The notes: a model not told the origin generated them from the letters alone. DNA of 64,000 nucleotides from Bacillus sp. SKDU12 (GCF_010093085.1 NZ_MSRC01000017.1:1-64000); one strand, 5' to 3'; shown: positions 43,431 through 52,940, counted from the stretch's first letter. Numbers and translations are program-made.

Positions 43431-43507
43431 TGCGCAGTCTCCTTTTGAATTCGCCTTGTAAAAGATTACGGACAGGGGGTAAAAAGGTTTCAAGTTATGT
43501 TTTTAAA

Positions 43508-43540
43508 ATGAAAAAGGCTGCAATTGGTCAGCAGCCTTTT
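43508..43540 (-). terminator. terminator after yxjJ
   Basis: AAAAGGCTGC and GCAGCCTTTT stem, T-run on both strands. Confidence 0.85.
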
Positions 43541-43555
43541 CCTTGAAATATAGGT

Positions 43556-43726
43556 TTAGGAAAGATGCATCCGGCGTTTTTGGCGGATGGCGTCAAGGTC
43601 GATTAGGTTGTTTTGATGAGGTGCGGCTGCTGGCAGAGGGCTTGTCTTTTGCGGTTTGCGGCGATTGTCCTTGCTGAAAGAAAAAAGAAGATAGCCACAT
43701 AATGCGATGATAATAAATAGAATCAT
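43556..43726 (-). CDS. yxjJ: small membrane protein YxjJ, 56 aa
   Basis: Single N-terminal helix MILFIIIALCGYLLFSFS, then a basic/Pro stretch (KDNRRKPQKTSPLP) and DLDAIRQKRRMH. ATG at 43726 behind GGGAGGT. It lies just before yxjI in 168, but with a terminator on its own side here. Function unknown. Confidence 0.82.
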   Translation of the reverse strand: MILFIIIALCGYLLFSFSKDNRRKPQKTSPLPAAAPHQNNLIDLDAIRQKRRMHLS

Positions 43727-43799
43727 TTTACATACCTCCCAAAAATTGTTTTGGTATTCTCTATTATACGGATAAAACGCCAATAAGTATTCAAAAAAT

Positions 43800-44090
43800 T
43801 CTTAATCTACAAAAAATAAATAGCTGCCCCTCAAAAACAGTCTAACCTGATAATCTGAAAATAGTCTTATAAAATGGTGAGTTCTCTTGTTGATGATTGG
43901 TTCTATAGTTACTATCGGCGGGTGGTTAAATTCCTTTATATAACTTTTAACCTAAATTAAACTAATTCCTATTGACTGTTTTCTGGGTGGGAGCGCTTGC
44001 TTGTTTGGTTTATACCCTATTTTTCGTAATTGAACACAAAAAACCCAAATGACGGAGTATTTGGGCGATGGGAGTGAACGCGGGTTGTTT
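43800..44090. other. spacer without a supported gene
   Basis: AT-rich; no frame with a ribosome site. It contains a cre-like GGGAGCGCTTGCT (~43990), but no start codon is suitably placed, so I give it no role. Confidence 0.4.
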
Positions 44091-44113
44091 TTTGGGGAGA
44101 TATAAGTGACTGA

Positions 44114-44239
44114 TCAGAAGAAGCGTTTGAACATCTTTCTGATTTTTTGAAAGGGACTCGATTTCTTTTGGGTGTTAAGCGGTCTGGCTGTCATCCATTT
44201 TTTCAATAGACTCTTAGCGGCGATTGCATGTTTGGTCAT
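44114..44239 (-). CDS. basic small protein, 41 aa
   Basis: Reads MTKHAIAAKSLLKKWMTARP, then LNTQKKSSPFQKIRKMFKRF F and stop. Strong ribosome site GAGGAGG ahead of the ATG. Eleven Lys/Arg, no acidic residue, amphipathic helical potential. It may be an RNA/DNA- or membrane-binding peptide or a spore component. It lies between pepT and yxjJ, on the same strand. I do not recognise it. Confidence 0.6.
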   Translation of the reverse strand: MTKHAIAAKSLLKKWMTARPLNTQKKSSPFQKIRKMFKRFF

Positions 44240-44308
44240 CGGTTTTTCCTCCTCATTCGTCAATACTTGTTTTACGGAGGAAGTATTCGAAATGTTTCGT
44301 TTTTACGC

Positions 44309-44338
44309 AAAAAACCAGCCCTTTTTGGACTGGTCTTT
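44309..44338 (-). terminator. terminator of pepT
   Basis: On the minus strand GACCAGTCC and GGGCTGGTT pair, followed by TTTTT. Confidence 0.8.
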
Positions 44339-44342
44339 CGCA

Positions 44343-45575
44343 TTACGCCTGTTCTTCAAACAGTTTTGCAATCTCAACGATGACATTTACGGCTTTGACC
44401 ATGTTATCGGCTGAGATGTATTCAAATTTGCCGTGGAAGTTTTCCCCGCCGGTAAAGATATTTGGTGTGGGGAGTCCCATGTAGGACAGCTGGGATCCGT
44501 CCGTGCCGCCGCGGATTGGAGAAATCTTTGGTTCAATGCCGAGGTTTTCCATTGCTTGCTTGGCGGTATTGACGATTTCAATGACAGGTTCGATTTTCTC
44601 TCTCATGTTGTAGTATTGATCGTTCATATCAAGCTGAATCCGGTCTTGGCCATATTTGTTTTGAAGTTCCTCAATGACACGCTTCATTGTTTGTTTTCTG
44701 TTTTGAAAGCGATCTTTGTCAAAGTCTCTTATAAGGTAATAGAGTTTTGTTTCCTCTACATCCCCTTGCATCGACAGCAGGTGGTAGAAGCCTTCGTAGC
44801 CTTCTGTGTATTCAGGCGCTTCGTCTGCCGGAAGCAGGCTGTTCAGCTTCATTGCGATTTTTGCAGAGTTGATCATTTTCCCTTTTGCCGTGCCGGGATG
44901 TACGTTGTTTCCTTTGATCGTGATTTTTGCTGAAGCGGCATTGAAGCTTTCGTATTCAAGTTCGCCGAGAGGGCCGCCGTCAACTGTGTAGGCAAAGGAC
45001 GCATTAAATCGTTTCACATCAAATTTGTGCGGGCCTCTGCCGATTTCTTCATCGGGCGTAAAGGCGACTCTGATCGTGCCATGTTTGATCTCAGGGTGTT
45101 TGATGAGGTAATCCATAGCTGTCATGATTTCTGCGATCCCGGCCTTATTGTCTGCGCCGAGAAGGGTGGTGCCGTCTGTGGTGATGAGTGTGTGGCCTTT
45201 ATAGCCGGACAGTTCCGGATATTGATCAGGCGACAGGGTGACCTGCAGCTTTTCATTGAGAACAATGTCTTTTCCGTCGTAGCTTTCAATGATTTGCGGA
45301 TTGACGTTTTTGCCAGTAAAGTCTATGGCGGTATCGACGTGGGCTAGAAAGCCGATTGTCGGCACGTCTTTTTCAGTATTGGAGGGAAGAGTCGCCATGA
45401 CATAGCCATATTCATCAATAGCTGCATCCTGCATGCCGATTGATTTTAATTCATCAACGAGCATGTTTCCTAACGTCAACTGGCCGGGTGTGGAAGGGCA
45501 AGTGTCGACGGATTCATCGGACTGCGTGTCGACTTTTACGTATGTAGTAAACCGTTCAATGATGTCTTCTTTCAT
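44343..45575 (-). CDS. pepT: tripeptidase PepT, 410 aa
   Basis: Zinc aminotripeptidase of family M20B, cytoplasmic. Metal ligands His81 and Asp83 in FLAHVDTA, Asp in [13 protein letters not shown], catalytic Glu-Glu in TPDEEIGRG, Asp in [14 protein letters not shown], and the C-terminal His in [12 protein letters not shown]. The ATG at 45575 gives the 410 residues of B. subtilis PepT with AAAGGAG upstream; a TTG two codons earlier is less likely. Confidence 0.95.
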   Translation of the reverse strand: MKEDIIERFTTYVKVDTQSDESVDTCPSTPGQLTLGNMLVDELKSIGMQDAAIDEYGYVMATLPSNTEKDVPTIGFLAHVDTAIDFTGKNVNPQIIESYDGKDIVLNEKLQVTLSPDQYPELSGYKGHTLITTDGTTLLGADNKAGIAEIMTAMDYLIKHPEIKHGTIRVAFTPDEEIGRGPHKFDVKRFNASFAYTVDGGPLGELEYESFNAASAKITIKGNNVHPGTAKGKMINSAKIAMKLNSLLPADEAPEYTEGYEGFYHLLSMQGDVEETKLYYLIRDFDKDRFQNRKQTMKRVIEELQNKYGQDRIQLDMNDQYYNMREKIEPVIEIVNTAKQAMENLGIEPKISPIRGGTDGSQLSYMGLPTPNIFTGGENFHGKFEYISADNMVKAVNVIVEIAKLFEEQA

Positions 45576-45624
45576 TTCCAATCATCTCCTTTGTCTTATT
45601 TTATCATGGCGGGATGAGAGATTT

Positions 45625-46281
45625 CTATTGCACAATACCGTTTCGAATAGCAAAAACGACTGCCTGTGTCCGATCTTGGGCATTGCACTTTTGGAGAATG
45701 CGGTGCACATGGGTTTTTACGGTGCTTTCACTGACGAAAAGCGCTTCCGCAATATCTTCATTTCTCAACCCGTAGGCCATTTGCTGAAGAACTTCGAGCT
45801 CTCTTTTAGTAAACGGATCTGCCGGTTCTTCGGCTTGAGTTTGCTGCTTCGAGCGAAATGTTTCGCTGATAATTTTAGCCGCTGTGGCTGTGCGGAAAAT
45901 CGCTTCGCCTCTGGCCGCGGCGCGAATGGCGTCAATCAATTCTTCAGGAAGCGTATCTTTCAGCAGATAGCCGACTGCGCCCGCGCGAATTCCTTCAAAG
46001 ACATATTCTTCGGTATCAAAGGTTGTTAAAATGACAATTTTCGTATCTGGAAGTGCGGACATAATGTCTTTCGCCGCTTCAATGCCTGAGCAATGCGGCA
46101 TTTGGACATCCATTAGGATGACGCTGGGTTTTGTTTGCTTTGCCAGCGCAATAATGCCGTATCCGTCGCCAGCCTCACCGGAAACCTCCATATCCGGCTG
46201 TGCGTTGATGATGTAACGGAAGCCTTCGCGTACAAGCGGCTGATCATCGGCAAGTGCGACGCGTATTTTATCTTTGTTCAT
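45625..46281 (-). CDS. yxjL: NarL-type response regulator YxjL, 218 aa
   Basis: Receiver domain 6-120 with acidic pocket DDQ (12-14) and phosphoacceptor Asp58 in VILMDVQMP, Lys in LLKDTLPEE. LuxR/NarL-type HTH 150-212 (LTKREL EVLQQMAYG region; LFVSESTVKTHVHRIL). It overlaps the end of yxjM by 14 bases, so kinase and regulator are translationally coupled. Target genes unknown. Confidence 0.94.
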   Translation of the reverse strand: MNKDKIRVALADDQPLVREGFRYIINAQPDMEVSGEAGDGYGIIALAKQTKPSVILMDVQMPHCSGIEAAKDIMSALPDTKIVILTTFDTEEYVFEGIRAGAVGYLLKDTLPEELIDAIRAAARGEAIFRTATAAKIISETFRSKQQTQAEEPADPFTKRELEVLQQMAYGLRNEDIAEALFVSESTVKTHVHRILQKCNAQDRTQAVVFAIRNGIVQ

Positions 46282-47485
46282 CTTTTTTCTCCTTATTCGT
46301 TATCGTCAGCGGCAATGCCAGCTCAATTTGCAGGCCACTCGGCTGTACGGCGCTGAAAGAAAGAGAGCCACCTGCTATTTCAGCGCGCTCTTTCATTCCT
46401 GTCAGCCCAAATCCGCAAGTAAGATTGCCGGTGAATTGCCCGTCGTCGGTGATGGTGAGGTAGAGATGAGTTTCGTCGTTAGATAGGACGACAGCCGCTT
46501 GGTCAGCGTGAGCATGACGAATCGTATTGGTCAGCCCTTCCTGCAAAATGCGATAGATCGTTTCGCTTACATGTTGAGGCCAAGACTCTTCTGACAGGCC
46601 AGCAGTGTCTAACGAAACGTGCAAACCGCTCCGTTCCTCCACTTGATGAATAAGTCCCCGCAAAGCCGTAAGACCGACCAGCGATTCACTTCGGCCCATT
46701 TGGTGAACGACAGACCGGACTTCCTGAAGGCATTCTCTGGCGACAGTCAGTACATTTTGAATGACTTGTTCTGAATCCTCCTTGCTGCTTTTCAGGATAT
46801 AGGGAAGAGATTGAAGCTGAACAATCACAGAAGTCAGCTCATGACCGATGCTGTCATGAATGTCGCGGGCAATTCTTGTACGCTCCTCGAGGACCGCGTA
46901 TCTTAAAGAAAGAACAGAAGCCTCTTGCAGCTCTGCGTGCGCTTTCTGGAGTTCTCCATGCGCCTGCTCCAGCTGCTCATGCATTTTCGCCAATTCAGCA
47001 TGATTCCGTTCAGCCTCTCTTCTCGCTTCTCGCCTGAAACGAACGGAGGAAAAAAAGACGTATAGTCCGATCATGATCGAGATGTTGCCAATGATGGTAT
47101 CCAAGTTCCCGCCATGTATGGATAGCACAAATATATTGCCGCCAATTATACATGCTGTAAATATGATGGAAAGTCGTGAAGGGAGCCAGAAGGCCGCATA
47201 AATCATTAAAAATACAATCAAAAAATAGGCGGCTCCCTGTTCTTGACCTGAATCAAGCCAAAGAAAAATGGTAAGGAGCCAAAGCCCGATAAATATGCTC
47301 AATTTGACAGCAACGGATGCTGCATAGCGAATGATCCAAATGAATGCTAAGTATACCGCAAACACAAACGCTAACAAAATAGAATTAGCTTTACCTGGAT
47401 GAAATAAAAATTGTATGCAATTCAAAATGAGAATAAGGCTCGGCACAAGCTTCTTGTAGTGCCGAGCCGGAGATTGTCGGTTCAT
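46268..47485 (-). CDS. yxjM: sensor histidine kinase YxjM, 405 aa
   Basis: HisKA_3 kinase of the LiaS/DesK class. Six hydrophobic segments (residues ~12-147), a coiled coil 150-195 rich in Glu/Ala (ELAKMHEQLEQAHGELQKAH), phosphoacceptor His210 in ARDIHDSIGHEL, and a HATPase_c domain at the end (IRHAHADQAAVVL, CGFGLTGMKERAEIAGG). Multi-helix sensor without an extracellular domain, suited to membrane-stress or ligand sensing. Cotranscribed with yxjL and probably with yxjN upstream. Confidence 0.93.
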   Translation of the reverse strand: MNRQSPARHYKKLVPSLILILNCIQFLFHPGKANSILLAFVFAVYLAFIWIIRYAASVAVKLSIFIGLWLLTIFLWLDSGQEQGAAYFLIVFLMIYAAFWLPSRLSIIFTACIIGGNIFVLSIHGGNLDTIIGNISIMIGLYVFFSSVRFRREARREAERNHAELAKMHEQLEQAHGELQKAHAELQEASVLSLRYAVLEERTRIARDIHDSIGHELTSVIVQLQSLPYILKSSKEDSEQVIQNVLTVARECLQEVRSVVHQMGRSESLVGLTALRGLIHQVEERSGLHVSLDTAGLSEESWPQHVSETIYRILQEGLTNTIRHAHADQAAVVLSNDETHLYLTITDDGQFTGNLTCGFGLTGMKERAEIAGGSLSFSAVQPSGLQIELALPLTITNKEKKDEQR

Positions 47486-47502
47486 GCTGGTCCTTCTTTC
47501 AG

Positions 47503-47976
47503 TTATTGAATCGATACTTTGCCAGCGGTCAGCCGTCTGTATTCTTTGTAAAGCATGATGTTGCGGGCTGTGATGGTGCCGAGGGGAATGAAGAACATAG
47601 AATGAATAATGGAAATAAAAATCTCATTGCTCTCAGGCAGCCATACTCTCGCGGCCATCCGCAAAGAAAGTATCACTAGAATGAGGATAACACTTCCAAG
47701 GGAGCCGCGTGAAGTGACCTTTCCAGTTTCCGGGTGAAGCCGCACGTTTACCATCTTTCCGATGCCAAACCCGCAGGCCAGCCCGATCAGTAATAGCATA
47801 CCGCTGATCGCTACGTGTAATACAGAATGAACATATACCGGCTGAAATGATGCTGATACGCCCCATAACAGCAAGAGCGGAATGATCAGCAGCTTCCCGG
47901 GCTTTACCTTTCTTTCTCGATACATCGATAAAACAATAAGAATAAAGACTATAAAAATATAAGGGCTCATCGCCAT
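47503..47976 (-). CDS. yxjN: membrane protein YxjN, 157 aa
   Basis: Four hydrophobic helices (SPYIFIVFILIVLSMYRERK; LLIIPLLLLWGVSASF; VLHVAISGMLLLIGLACGFGIG; SVILILVILSLRMAARVWLP). CcdC/DUF1453-like pattern with a VRLHPETGKVTSRGSLGSV loop. ATG at 47976 with AAAGGA nine bases upstream. Seventeen bases before yxjM, so the likely first gene of yxjN-yxjM-yxjL; perhaps the sensed or output membrane factor. Confidence 0.82.
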   Translation of the reverse strand: MAMSPYIFIVFILIVLSMYRERKVKPGKLLIIPLLLLWGVSASFQPVYVHSVLHVAISGMLLLIGLACGFGIGKMVNVRLHPETGKVTSRGSLGSVILILVILSLRMAARVWLPESNEIFISIIHSMFFIPLGTITARNIMLYKEYRRLTAGKVSIQ

Positions 47977-48175
47977 GTCATCAAATCCTTTCTGCATTAA
48001 GCATAGCGAATATGCAGAAAAAAAACGTCAACCGGCAGATTGATTTTTCTGATCTGTCCTCTGCCAACTTGGCCGGAATAATATGAAACAATGATTAAAC
48101 TTCTTGAAAATGGATGCGGACCCGTTTTAAACATTATATAATGATCCCAGGTCATTTTTTAGGAGGGTTTACATC

Positions 48176-49198
48176 ATGGCAATACTTGTAACAGGCGGCG
48201 CGGGATACATCGGGAGCCACACATGTGTTGAATTATTAAATAGCGGCTATGACATTGTCGTTCTTGACAATCTATCCAACAGTTCGGCGGAGGCGCTGAA
48301 CCGCGTTAAGGAGATTACGGGAAAAGATTTAACATTCTATGAAGCGGATCTATTGGACCGTAAAGCGGTAGATTCCGTTTTTGCAGAAAATGAAATCGAA
48401 GCTGTAATTCATTTTGCGGGGTTAAAAGCAGTCGGTGAATCTGTTGCGATTCCGCTCAAATATTATCATAACAACCTGACGGGTACGTTTATTTTATGCG
48501 AGGTCATGGAGAAGTACGGCGTCAAGAAAATCGTGTTCAGTTCATCTGCCACGGTGTATGGCGTTCCGGAAACATCGCCAATTACGGAGGACTTTCCATT
48601 AAGTGCGACAAATCCTTATGGGCAGACGAAGCTCATGCTTGAACAAATTTTGCGTGATTTGCATACAGCCGACAATGAATGGAGTGTCGCGCTGCTTCGT
48701 TACTTTAATCCATTCGGTGCGCATCCAAGCGGACGGATCGGTGAAGACCCGAACGGCATTCCGAATAACCTCATGCCGTATGTGGCGCAGGTAGCTGTCG
48801 GCAAGCTTGATCAATTAAGCGTATTCGGCAATGATTATCCGACAAAAGATGGGACAGGCGTGCGCGATTATATTCATGTCGTTGATCTCGCTGAAGGACA
48901 TGTCAAAGCATTGGAAAAAGTATTGAATGCCACAGGAGCAGATGCCTATAATCTCGGAACGGGTACAGGCTACAGTGTGCTTGAAATGGTCAAAGCCTTT
49001 GAAAAAGTGTCAGGGAAAGAAGTTCCGTACCGTTTTGCGGACCGTCGTCCTGGAGACATCGCCACCTGCTTCGCAGATCCTGCGAAAGCAAAGCGTGAAC
49101 TGGGCTGGGAAGCAAAACGAGGCCTGGAGGAAATGTGTGCCGACTCTTGGAGATGGCAGTCTTCTAATGTGAATGGGTATAAGAGTGCGAAAGCATAA
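48176..49198 (+). CDS. galE: UDP-glucose 4-epimerase GalE, 340 aa
   Basis: Extended SDR interconverting UDP-glucose and UDP-galactose. NAD motif [11 protein letters not shown] (5-15), DNLSNS, catalytic Ser in FSSSATVYG and YGQTK Tyr-Lys pair, sugar-binding [12 protein letters not shown] and C-terminal [19 protein letters not shown] before the ATG. Monocistronic with a strong terminator. Confidence 0.97.
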   Translation: MAILVTGGAGYIGSHTCVELLNSGYDIVVLDNLSNSSAEALNRVKEITGKDLTFYEADLLDRKAVDSVFAENEIEAVIHFAGLKAVGESVAIPLKYYHNNLTGTFILCEVMEKYGVKKIVFSSSATVYGVPETSPITEDFPLSATNPYGQTKLMLEQILRDLHTADNEWSVALLRYFNPFGAHPSGRIGEDPNGIPNNLMPYVAQVAVGKLDQLSVFGNDYPTKDGTGVRDYIHVVDLAEGHVKALEKVLNATGADAYNLGTGTGYSVLEMVKAFEKVSGKEVPYRFADRRPGDIATCFADPAKAKRELGWEAKRGLEEMCADSWRWQSSNVNGYKSAKA

Positions 49199-49236
49199 AA
49201 AGAAGAGCTAGGGTTTTCCCTAGCTCTTCTTTTTAT
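49199..49236. terminator. bidirectional terminator, galE and zinc-ribbon gene
   Basis: AGAAGAGCTAGGG and CCCTAGCTCTTCT perfect 13-bp stem with T-runs. Confidence 0.93.
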
Positions 49237-50156
49237 TTATCCAAGTTTACTTCAAATGTAAATGGGTTGATTGTAATATCGTAGTTTTCGGAAGAACCAT
49301 CTAAAATAATATTCGCTGTTTTGCTTTCGATCTTAGGAAAAGCAATAACGCCTTCAGTTTTAACGCCCGGTAAGATTTCACTTTGAATTTTAGGATACTC
49401 TGAAAGGTCGGATTTAGGCTCGATTTGTTTATTATCAGCTGTAATTTTGGCATTGAATTTATAAAAATTGATTTCATCTTTTGATTTGTTTTCTATATTT
49501 ACATATAGGCGAGTTTCTTTTTCAGCAAGTTCAACCTTTTGAAGCGTAAGTGCAAATCCGTGCTGGTTTTGTGTTTTATTCACGTTAATTGTTTTTTGAG
49601 CTGGAGCAAAAGCTGTTGCATAGTCGCTTTTTTCAATGGAATCGGCAACAATTCTCGGTGCTGAAACAGATCCGCCCAATGCGTTTTCGCCATCAAATTT
49701 GTCTTTCACTGTACCGACTACATGAATAATATCGTCATCTTTAATATCTAAATTAGAATCGTCACTCATAATAATAGTATTTTTGCTTAACTTTTCTGGA
49801 TTGTTATAGCCTTGAAGGTATGTACCATTATCGTCTTGTTCAACGTCAAAAACTTTAACATATAGATCAACTTTATAATTTTTAAATTGATCAGCATTGG
49901 TATATAGTTTTTCTATATCAGCCTTTTGTACTGTTTTCGCTGACTTTTTAGAGTCGGAGCTGGTAGAAGCTTGAGAGTCTGTATCGTTTCCGATATTTGC
50001 AAAAATGATGAAAATGATAACGATCGCTAAAATAAATGTAATGATTTTATGTCTCATAAAAAAGTTGCGTTGATCCTTACCGCAGTTCGGACATTTTTTA
50101 ACACCTTTTGCAATCTCTTGACCGCAAGCTTTACAGTGTGTTAGTTTATCTGACAT
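49233..50156 (-). CDS. zinc-ribbon membrane-anchored protein, YxkC-like, 307 aa
   Basis: N-terminal zinc ribbon CKACGQEIAKGVKKCPNCG (residues 8-26), one membrane helix (HKIITFILAIVIIFIIFANIG), then a Ser/Thr linker and an extracytoplasmic region: residues ~78-180 resemble an OB/tRNA_anti-like fold (YKVDLYVKVFDVEQDDNGTY; IIHVVGTVKDKFDG), residues ~190-307 a beta-sandwich like DUF4352/DUF5067 (FALTLQKVELAEKETRLYVN). GGAGGA before the ATG. The 168 gene at this place (yxkC) encodes a shorter protein as I recall, so identity is uncertain. Confidence 0.8.
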   Translation of the reverse strand: MSDKLTHCKACGQEIAKGVKKCPNCGKDQRNFFMRHKIITFILAIVIIFIIFANIGNDTDSQASTSSDSKKSAKTVQKADIEKLYTNADQFKNYKVDLYVKVFDVEQDDNGTYLQGYNNPEKLSKNTIIMSDDSNLDIKDDDIIHVVGTVKDKFDGENALGGSVSAPRIVADSIEKSDYATAFAPAQKTINVNKTQNQHGFALTLQKVELAEKETRLYVNIENKSKDEINFYKFNAKITADNKQIEPKSDLSEYPKIQSEILPGVKTEGVIAFPKIESKTANIILDGSSENYDITINPFTFEVNLDK

Positions 50157-50440
50157 TTTATTTCCTCCTATGTAATTAAATGCTTAAAATATATGTTCTA
50201 TTTTGCCTATATATTTTCGTATAGTCAATGATAAATTACAGATAAAATTTTAAATTTTAATTTTTAAAAAAGGTGCTTTTTATCATATCGGTTAAAAGTT
50301 TTCATTTATTAACAGTTAAATGTCTTTTTCTTTCTCTTAATTTACTGACCAAATCTCCGCAAACACCCCTTGAATCAATCCAAACCGTCACTTATAATGC
50401 TAATATCAGAAAGAAAAAATGATAGGATAATAACATTGGT
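50157..50440. other. intergenic region between the zinc-ribbon gene and the yxkD riboswitch
   Basis: Divergent promoter region, AT-rich, no coding frame. The TATAATGC at ~50394 on the plus strand is a likely -10 for yxkD, some 45 bases before the aptamer. Confidence 0.5.
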
Positions 50441-50442
50441 TT

Positions 50443-50536
50443 TCTAGGGTTCCGCAATGGAAATTGGACTGTGACCGAGAGAAAACACATAGCAGCCCAG
50501 CTGTTATGACACGGTGGGATAAAAGCCCAGGAGTTT
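50443..50536 (+). promoter_or_regulatory. ykkC/yxkD-type (guanidine-I) riboswitch
   Basis: Diagnostic blocks in order: TCTAGGGTTCCG, ACTGTGACCGAGAGA, ACACGGTGGGATAAAAGCCC then AGGAG. This RNA class is named after ykkC and yxkD of B. subtilis; subtype 1 senses guanidinium. The 3' end pairs into the following terminator. Confidence 0.9.
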
Positions 50537-50574
50537 CTGCTCTTTTACGAGAGCGTACTCCTGGGTTTTTTTGT
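50527..50574 (+). terminator. riboswitch-controlled terminator of yxkD
   Basis: CCCAGGAGT and ACTCCTGGG (inner GCTCT/AGAGC stem) followed by seven T. Shares CCCAGGAG with the aptamer, giving the on/off choice. Confidence 0.88.
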
Positions 50575-50604
50575 TGATAGGATCTGAAGAAGGAGTGTTT
50601 TGTG

Positions 50605-51441
50605 ATGAAAAAGAAAATGCTTGATGTGCTGATGCTTGTGATTGGCGCTTTTTTCTTCGCGCTTGCGGTGAATTTGTTTGCGATTCCCAATGACCTTGGA
50701 GAAGGCGGGGTCACTGGGATTACGCTGATTTTGTATTATGTGTTTCAATGGTCTCCCGGAATAACGAACTTTATTTTAAATGCGTTTCTGCTTGTCGTCG
50801 GCTACAAATTTTTGGACGGTAAAACGACTATCTATACCATCATTGCCGTAGCGGCGAATTCGCTTTTCCTGCATCTGACACACGGGTGGAGCATTCCGTC
50901 TGATGAATTGATCATCAATACAATTTTCGCAGGTGTCTTTGCGGGAGTCGGGATTGGGATCATTATCCGGGTTGGCGGGACGACAGCTGGTTCCGCGATT
51001 TTGGCCAGAATTGCTAATAAATATTTAGACTGGAATGTCAGCTACGCGCTCTTGTTTTTTGATTTACTCGTCGTATTTAGCTCATATTTTATCATTGGCA
51101 CGGAAAAAATGATGTTTACCATCGTGATGCTGTATATCGGTACGAAAGTGATGGACTTCATTATTGAAGGCTTGAATACGAAAAAAGCCATTACGGTTAT
51201 TTCGGAACATAAGAGTGAGATTGCTAAGCAGGTAAATACCTTGATGGATCGGGGAGTGACGATTTTATCGGGAAAGGGAAACTATACGGGCCAATCCAAA
51301 GAAATTTTGTATATCGTCATTAATAAACAGGAGCTGTCCATGCTGAAGAAAATCATCAGAAGCTGCGATAAAAAAGCATTTGTGATCGTTCATGACGTAC
51401 GCGATGTATTCGGTGAAGGCTTTGTTGATATATCGAAATAA
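50605..51441 (+). CDS. yxkD: YitT-family membrane protein YxkD, 278 aa
   Basis: Five to six helices (DUF161/YitT_membrane) in residues 1-175 with IPNDLGEGGVTGITLILYY and RVGGTTAGSAILARIANKY, then the cytoplasmic DUF2179 ligand-like domain (VISEHKSEIAKQVNTLMDRG; LYIVINKQELSMLKKIIRSC; FGEGF). ATG at 50605 nine bases from AAGGAG; GTG at 50602 possible. Expression is behind a guanidine-type riboswitch, which suggests a role in guanidinium export or nitrogen waste handling (inference). Confidence 0.92.
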   Translation: MKKKMLDVLMLVIGAFFFALAVNLFAIPNDLGEGGVTGITLILYYVFQWSPGITNFILNAFLLVVGYKFLDGKTTIYTIIAVAANSLFLHLTHGWSIPSDELIINTIFAGVFAGVGIGIIIRVGGTTAGSAILARIANKYLDWNVSYALLFFDLLVVFSSYFIIGTEKMMFTIVMLYIGTKVMDFIIEGLNTKKAITVISEHKSEIAKQVNTLMDRGVTILSGKGNYTGQSKEILYIVINKQELSMLKKIIRSCDKKAFVIVHDVRDVFGEGFVDISK

Positions 51442-51442
51442 T

Positions 51443-51478
51443 GAAAAATCCCTCTGCGTGCAAAGCAGAGGGATTCGT
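51443..51478. terminator. bidirectional terminator, yxkD/aldY
   Basis: AATCCCTCTGC and GCAGAGGGATT stem between convergent genes. Confidence 0.85.
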
Positions 51479-51482
51479 TCGT

Positions 51483-52940
51483 TTAGAACGGATATTTGCG
51501 GTATTGCTTCTGTATCGAAATCCATTTCGTTACGGTAAATTCCTCGACCACCCACGGATTTCCGAAGCGGCCGACTCCGCTGGCTTTGTTTCCGCCAAAG
51601 GCGATATTCGGCGAGTCATTGACGGACTGGTCGTTGACATGGGTCATGCCGCTGTCAATTTGCAGGGCGAATGCTTCACCTTTTTCTAAATCAGAAGTAA
51701 AAACTGCCGAGCTAAGGCCGTATTCTGTATCATTTGCCATGTCAATCGCTTCCTGGTCGCTGGAGGCTTTGATAATGGTTGCAATCGGGGCAAACAGCTC
51801 TGTTTGGGCAATATTGCTGTTGTTGTCGGCACCGACAAAGACGTACGGTGTGAGTACGTTCCCGACACGTTTTCCTTCAACCGCAAGTTCGATGCCGTCT
51901 GCCTTTGCCTGCTCAATGATCTCCAGCGCTTTTTCGATTTGGCGCTCGTTGATCAGCGGGCCGACAACGGTTTTCGGGTCGGTTTGATCACCGTATGGAA
52001 GCTGTTTGACACGGGCGGTGAATTTTTTGACAAATTCGTCGTACACTTCTTGATGAACGATGATCCTGTTGATAATCATGCAGATTTGCCCTTGGTGAAT
52101 AAATTTCCCGAAAATCGCCGCGTCCACAGCACGGTCGACATCTGCGTCAGAAAGAACAGCGAAGGGGTTGTTGCCGCCGAGCTCAAGGGCCATCCGCTTG
52201 AAGTCACGCCCGGCGATTTCACCGATGCGGCGCCCGACAGCGGTTGATCCTGTAAAGCTGATTAATTTCGGGATCGGATTGGTCAGCATGCCGTCTCCGA
52301 TTTCCTTTAAATCCGTCAGTATGACGTTGAGGACACCCGCAGGAAGACCGGCGTGTTCAAACGCTTTCGCAATGGTGGTTCCGCCGGAAAGAGCGGTTTG
52401 GATATCAGGCTTGTGAACAACACTGTTTCCCAGCGCAATCGCCGGAGCAATGGTTCTCATGGATAAATTCATTGGAAAATTAAATGGAGAAATCGATGAA
52501 ATGACACCGAGCGGAAGGCGGTAAATCTTATTGATTTTCCCTTCAATATCGGATGGAACCTCTTTGACGCCGCCTAATTCGCCGGTGTATGTCATCGCTT
52601 CATCTAAAATCGCAATTGTCTGCTCAAGCTCAATCGTTGCTTTAATGATCGTTCCGCCGGTTTCGCGGGAAATCATCATGATGATGTCATCACGATTTTC
52701 CTGTAAGTAGCCGCGCGCTTTTTGCAGGACTGCTTTTCGGTCTTCTGCTGTGCTCTTGGCCCACTCTTTTTGCGCTTGCTGTGCAATGTCAAAGGCATCC
52801 TCCAGCTGTTTGCATGTTGCCAGAGTGGCTGTTGTGATGACAGACTGGTCATACGGATTCAAAATGTCCTCCGTGCGCCCGCTTTCCCCTTTGATCCATT
52901 TTCCGTTGATAAAACTTTCGTTTAACGCTTCTAAACTCAT
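51483..52940 (-). CDS. aldY: aldehyde dehydrogenase AldY (YxkE), 485 aa
   Basis: NAD(P)-dependent aldehyde dehydrogenase. NAD-binding FTGSTAVGRRIGE, catalytic Glu in LELGGNNPF, nucleophile Cys in GQICMIINRI and the late NDTEYGLSSAVFTSD and SGVGRFGNPW. In 168 aldY is a sigma-B gene; I see GGGTAT 33 bases before the start but no good -35 partner at the right distance. Substrate unknown (vanillin oxidation has been discussed for relatives). Confidence 0.93.
   Translation of the reverse strand: MSLEALNESFINGKWIKGESGRTEDILNPYDQSVITTATLATCKQLEDAFDIAQQAQKEWAKSTAEDRKAVLQKARGYLQENRDDIIMMISRETGGTIIKATIELEQTIAILDEAMTYTGELGGVKEVPSDIEGKINKIYRLPLGVISSISPFNFPMNLSMRTIAPAIALGNSVVHKPDIQTALSGGTTIAKAFEHAGLPAGVLNVILTDLKEIGDGMLTNPIPKLISFTGSTAVGRRIGEIAGRDFKRMALELGGNNPFAVLSDADVDRAVDAAIFGKFIHQGQICMIINRIIVHQEVYDEFVKKFTARVKQLPYGDQTDPKTVVGPLINERQIEKALEIIEQAKADGIELAVEGKRVGNVLTPYVFVGADNNSNIAQTELFAPIATIIKASSDQEAIDMANDTEYGLSSAVFTSDLEKGEAFALQIDSGMTHVNDQSVNDSPNIAFGGNKASGVGRFGNPWVVEEFTVTKWISIQKQYRKYPF

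Noticed and set aside
43985..44000. cre-like GGGAGCGCTTGCT
   Set aside because: Two to three mismatches and no promoter or start codon at a suitable distance.
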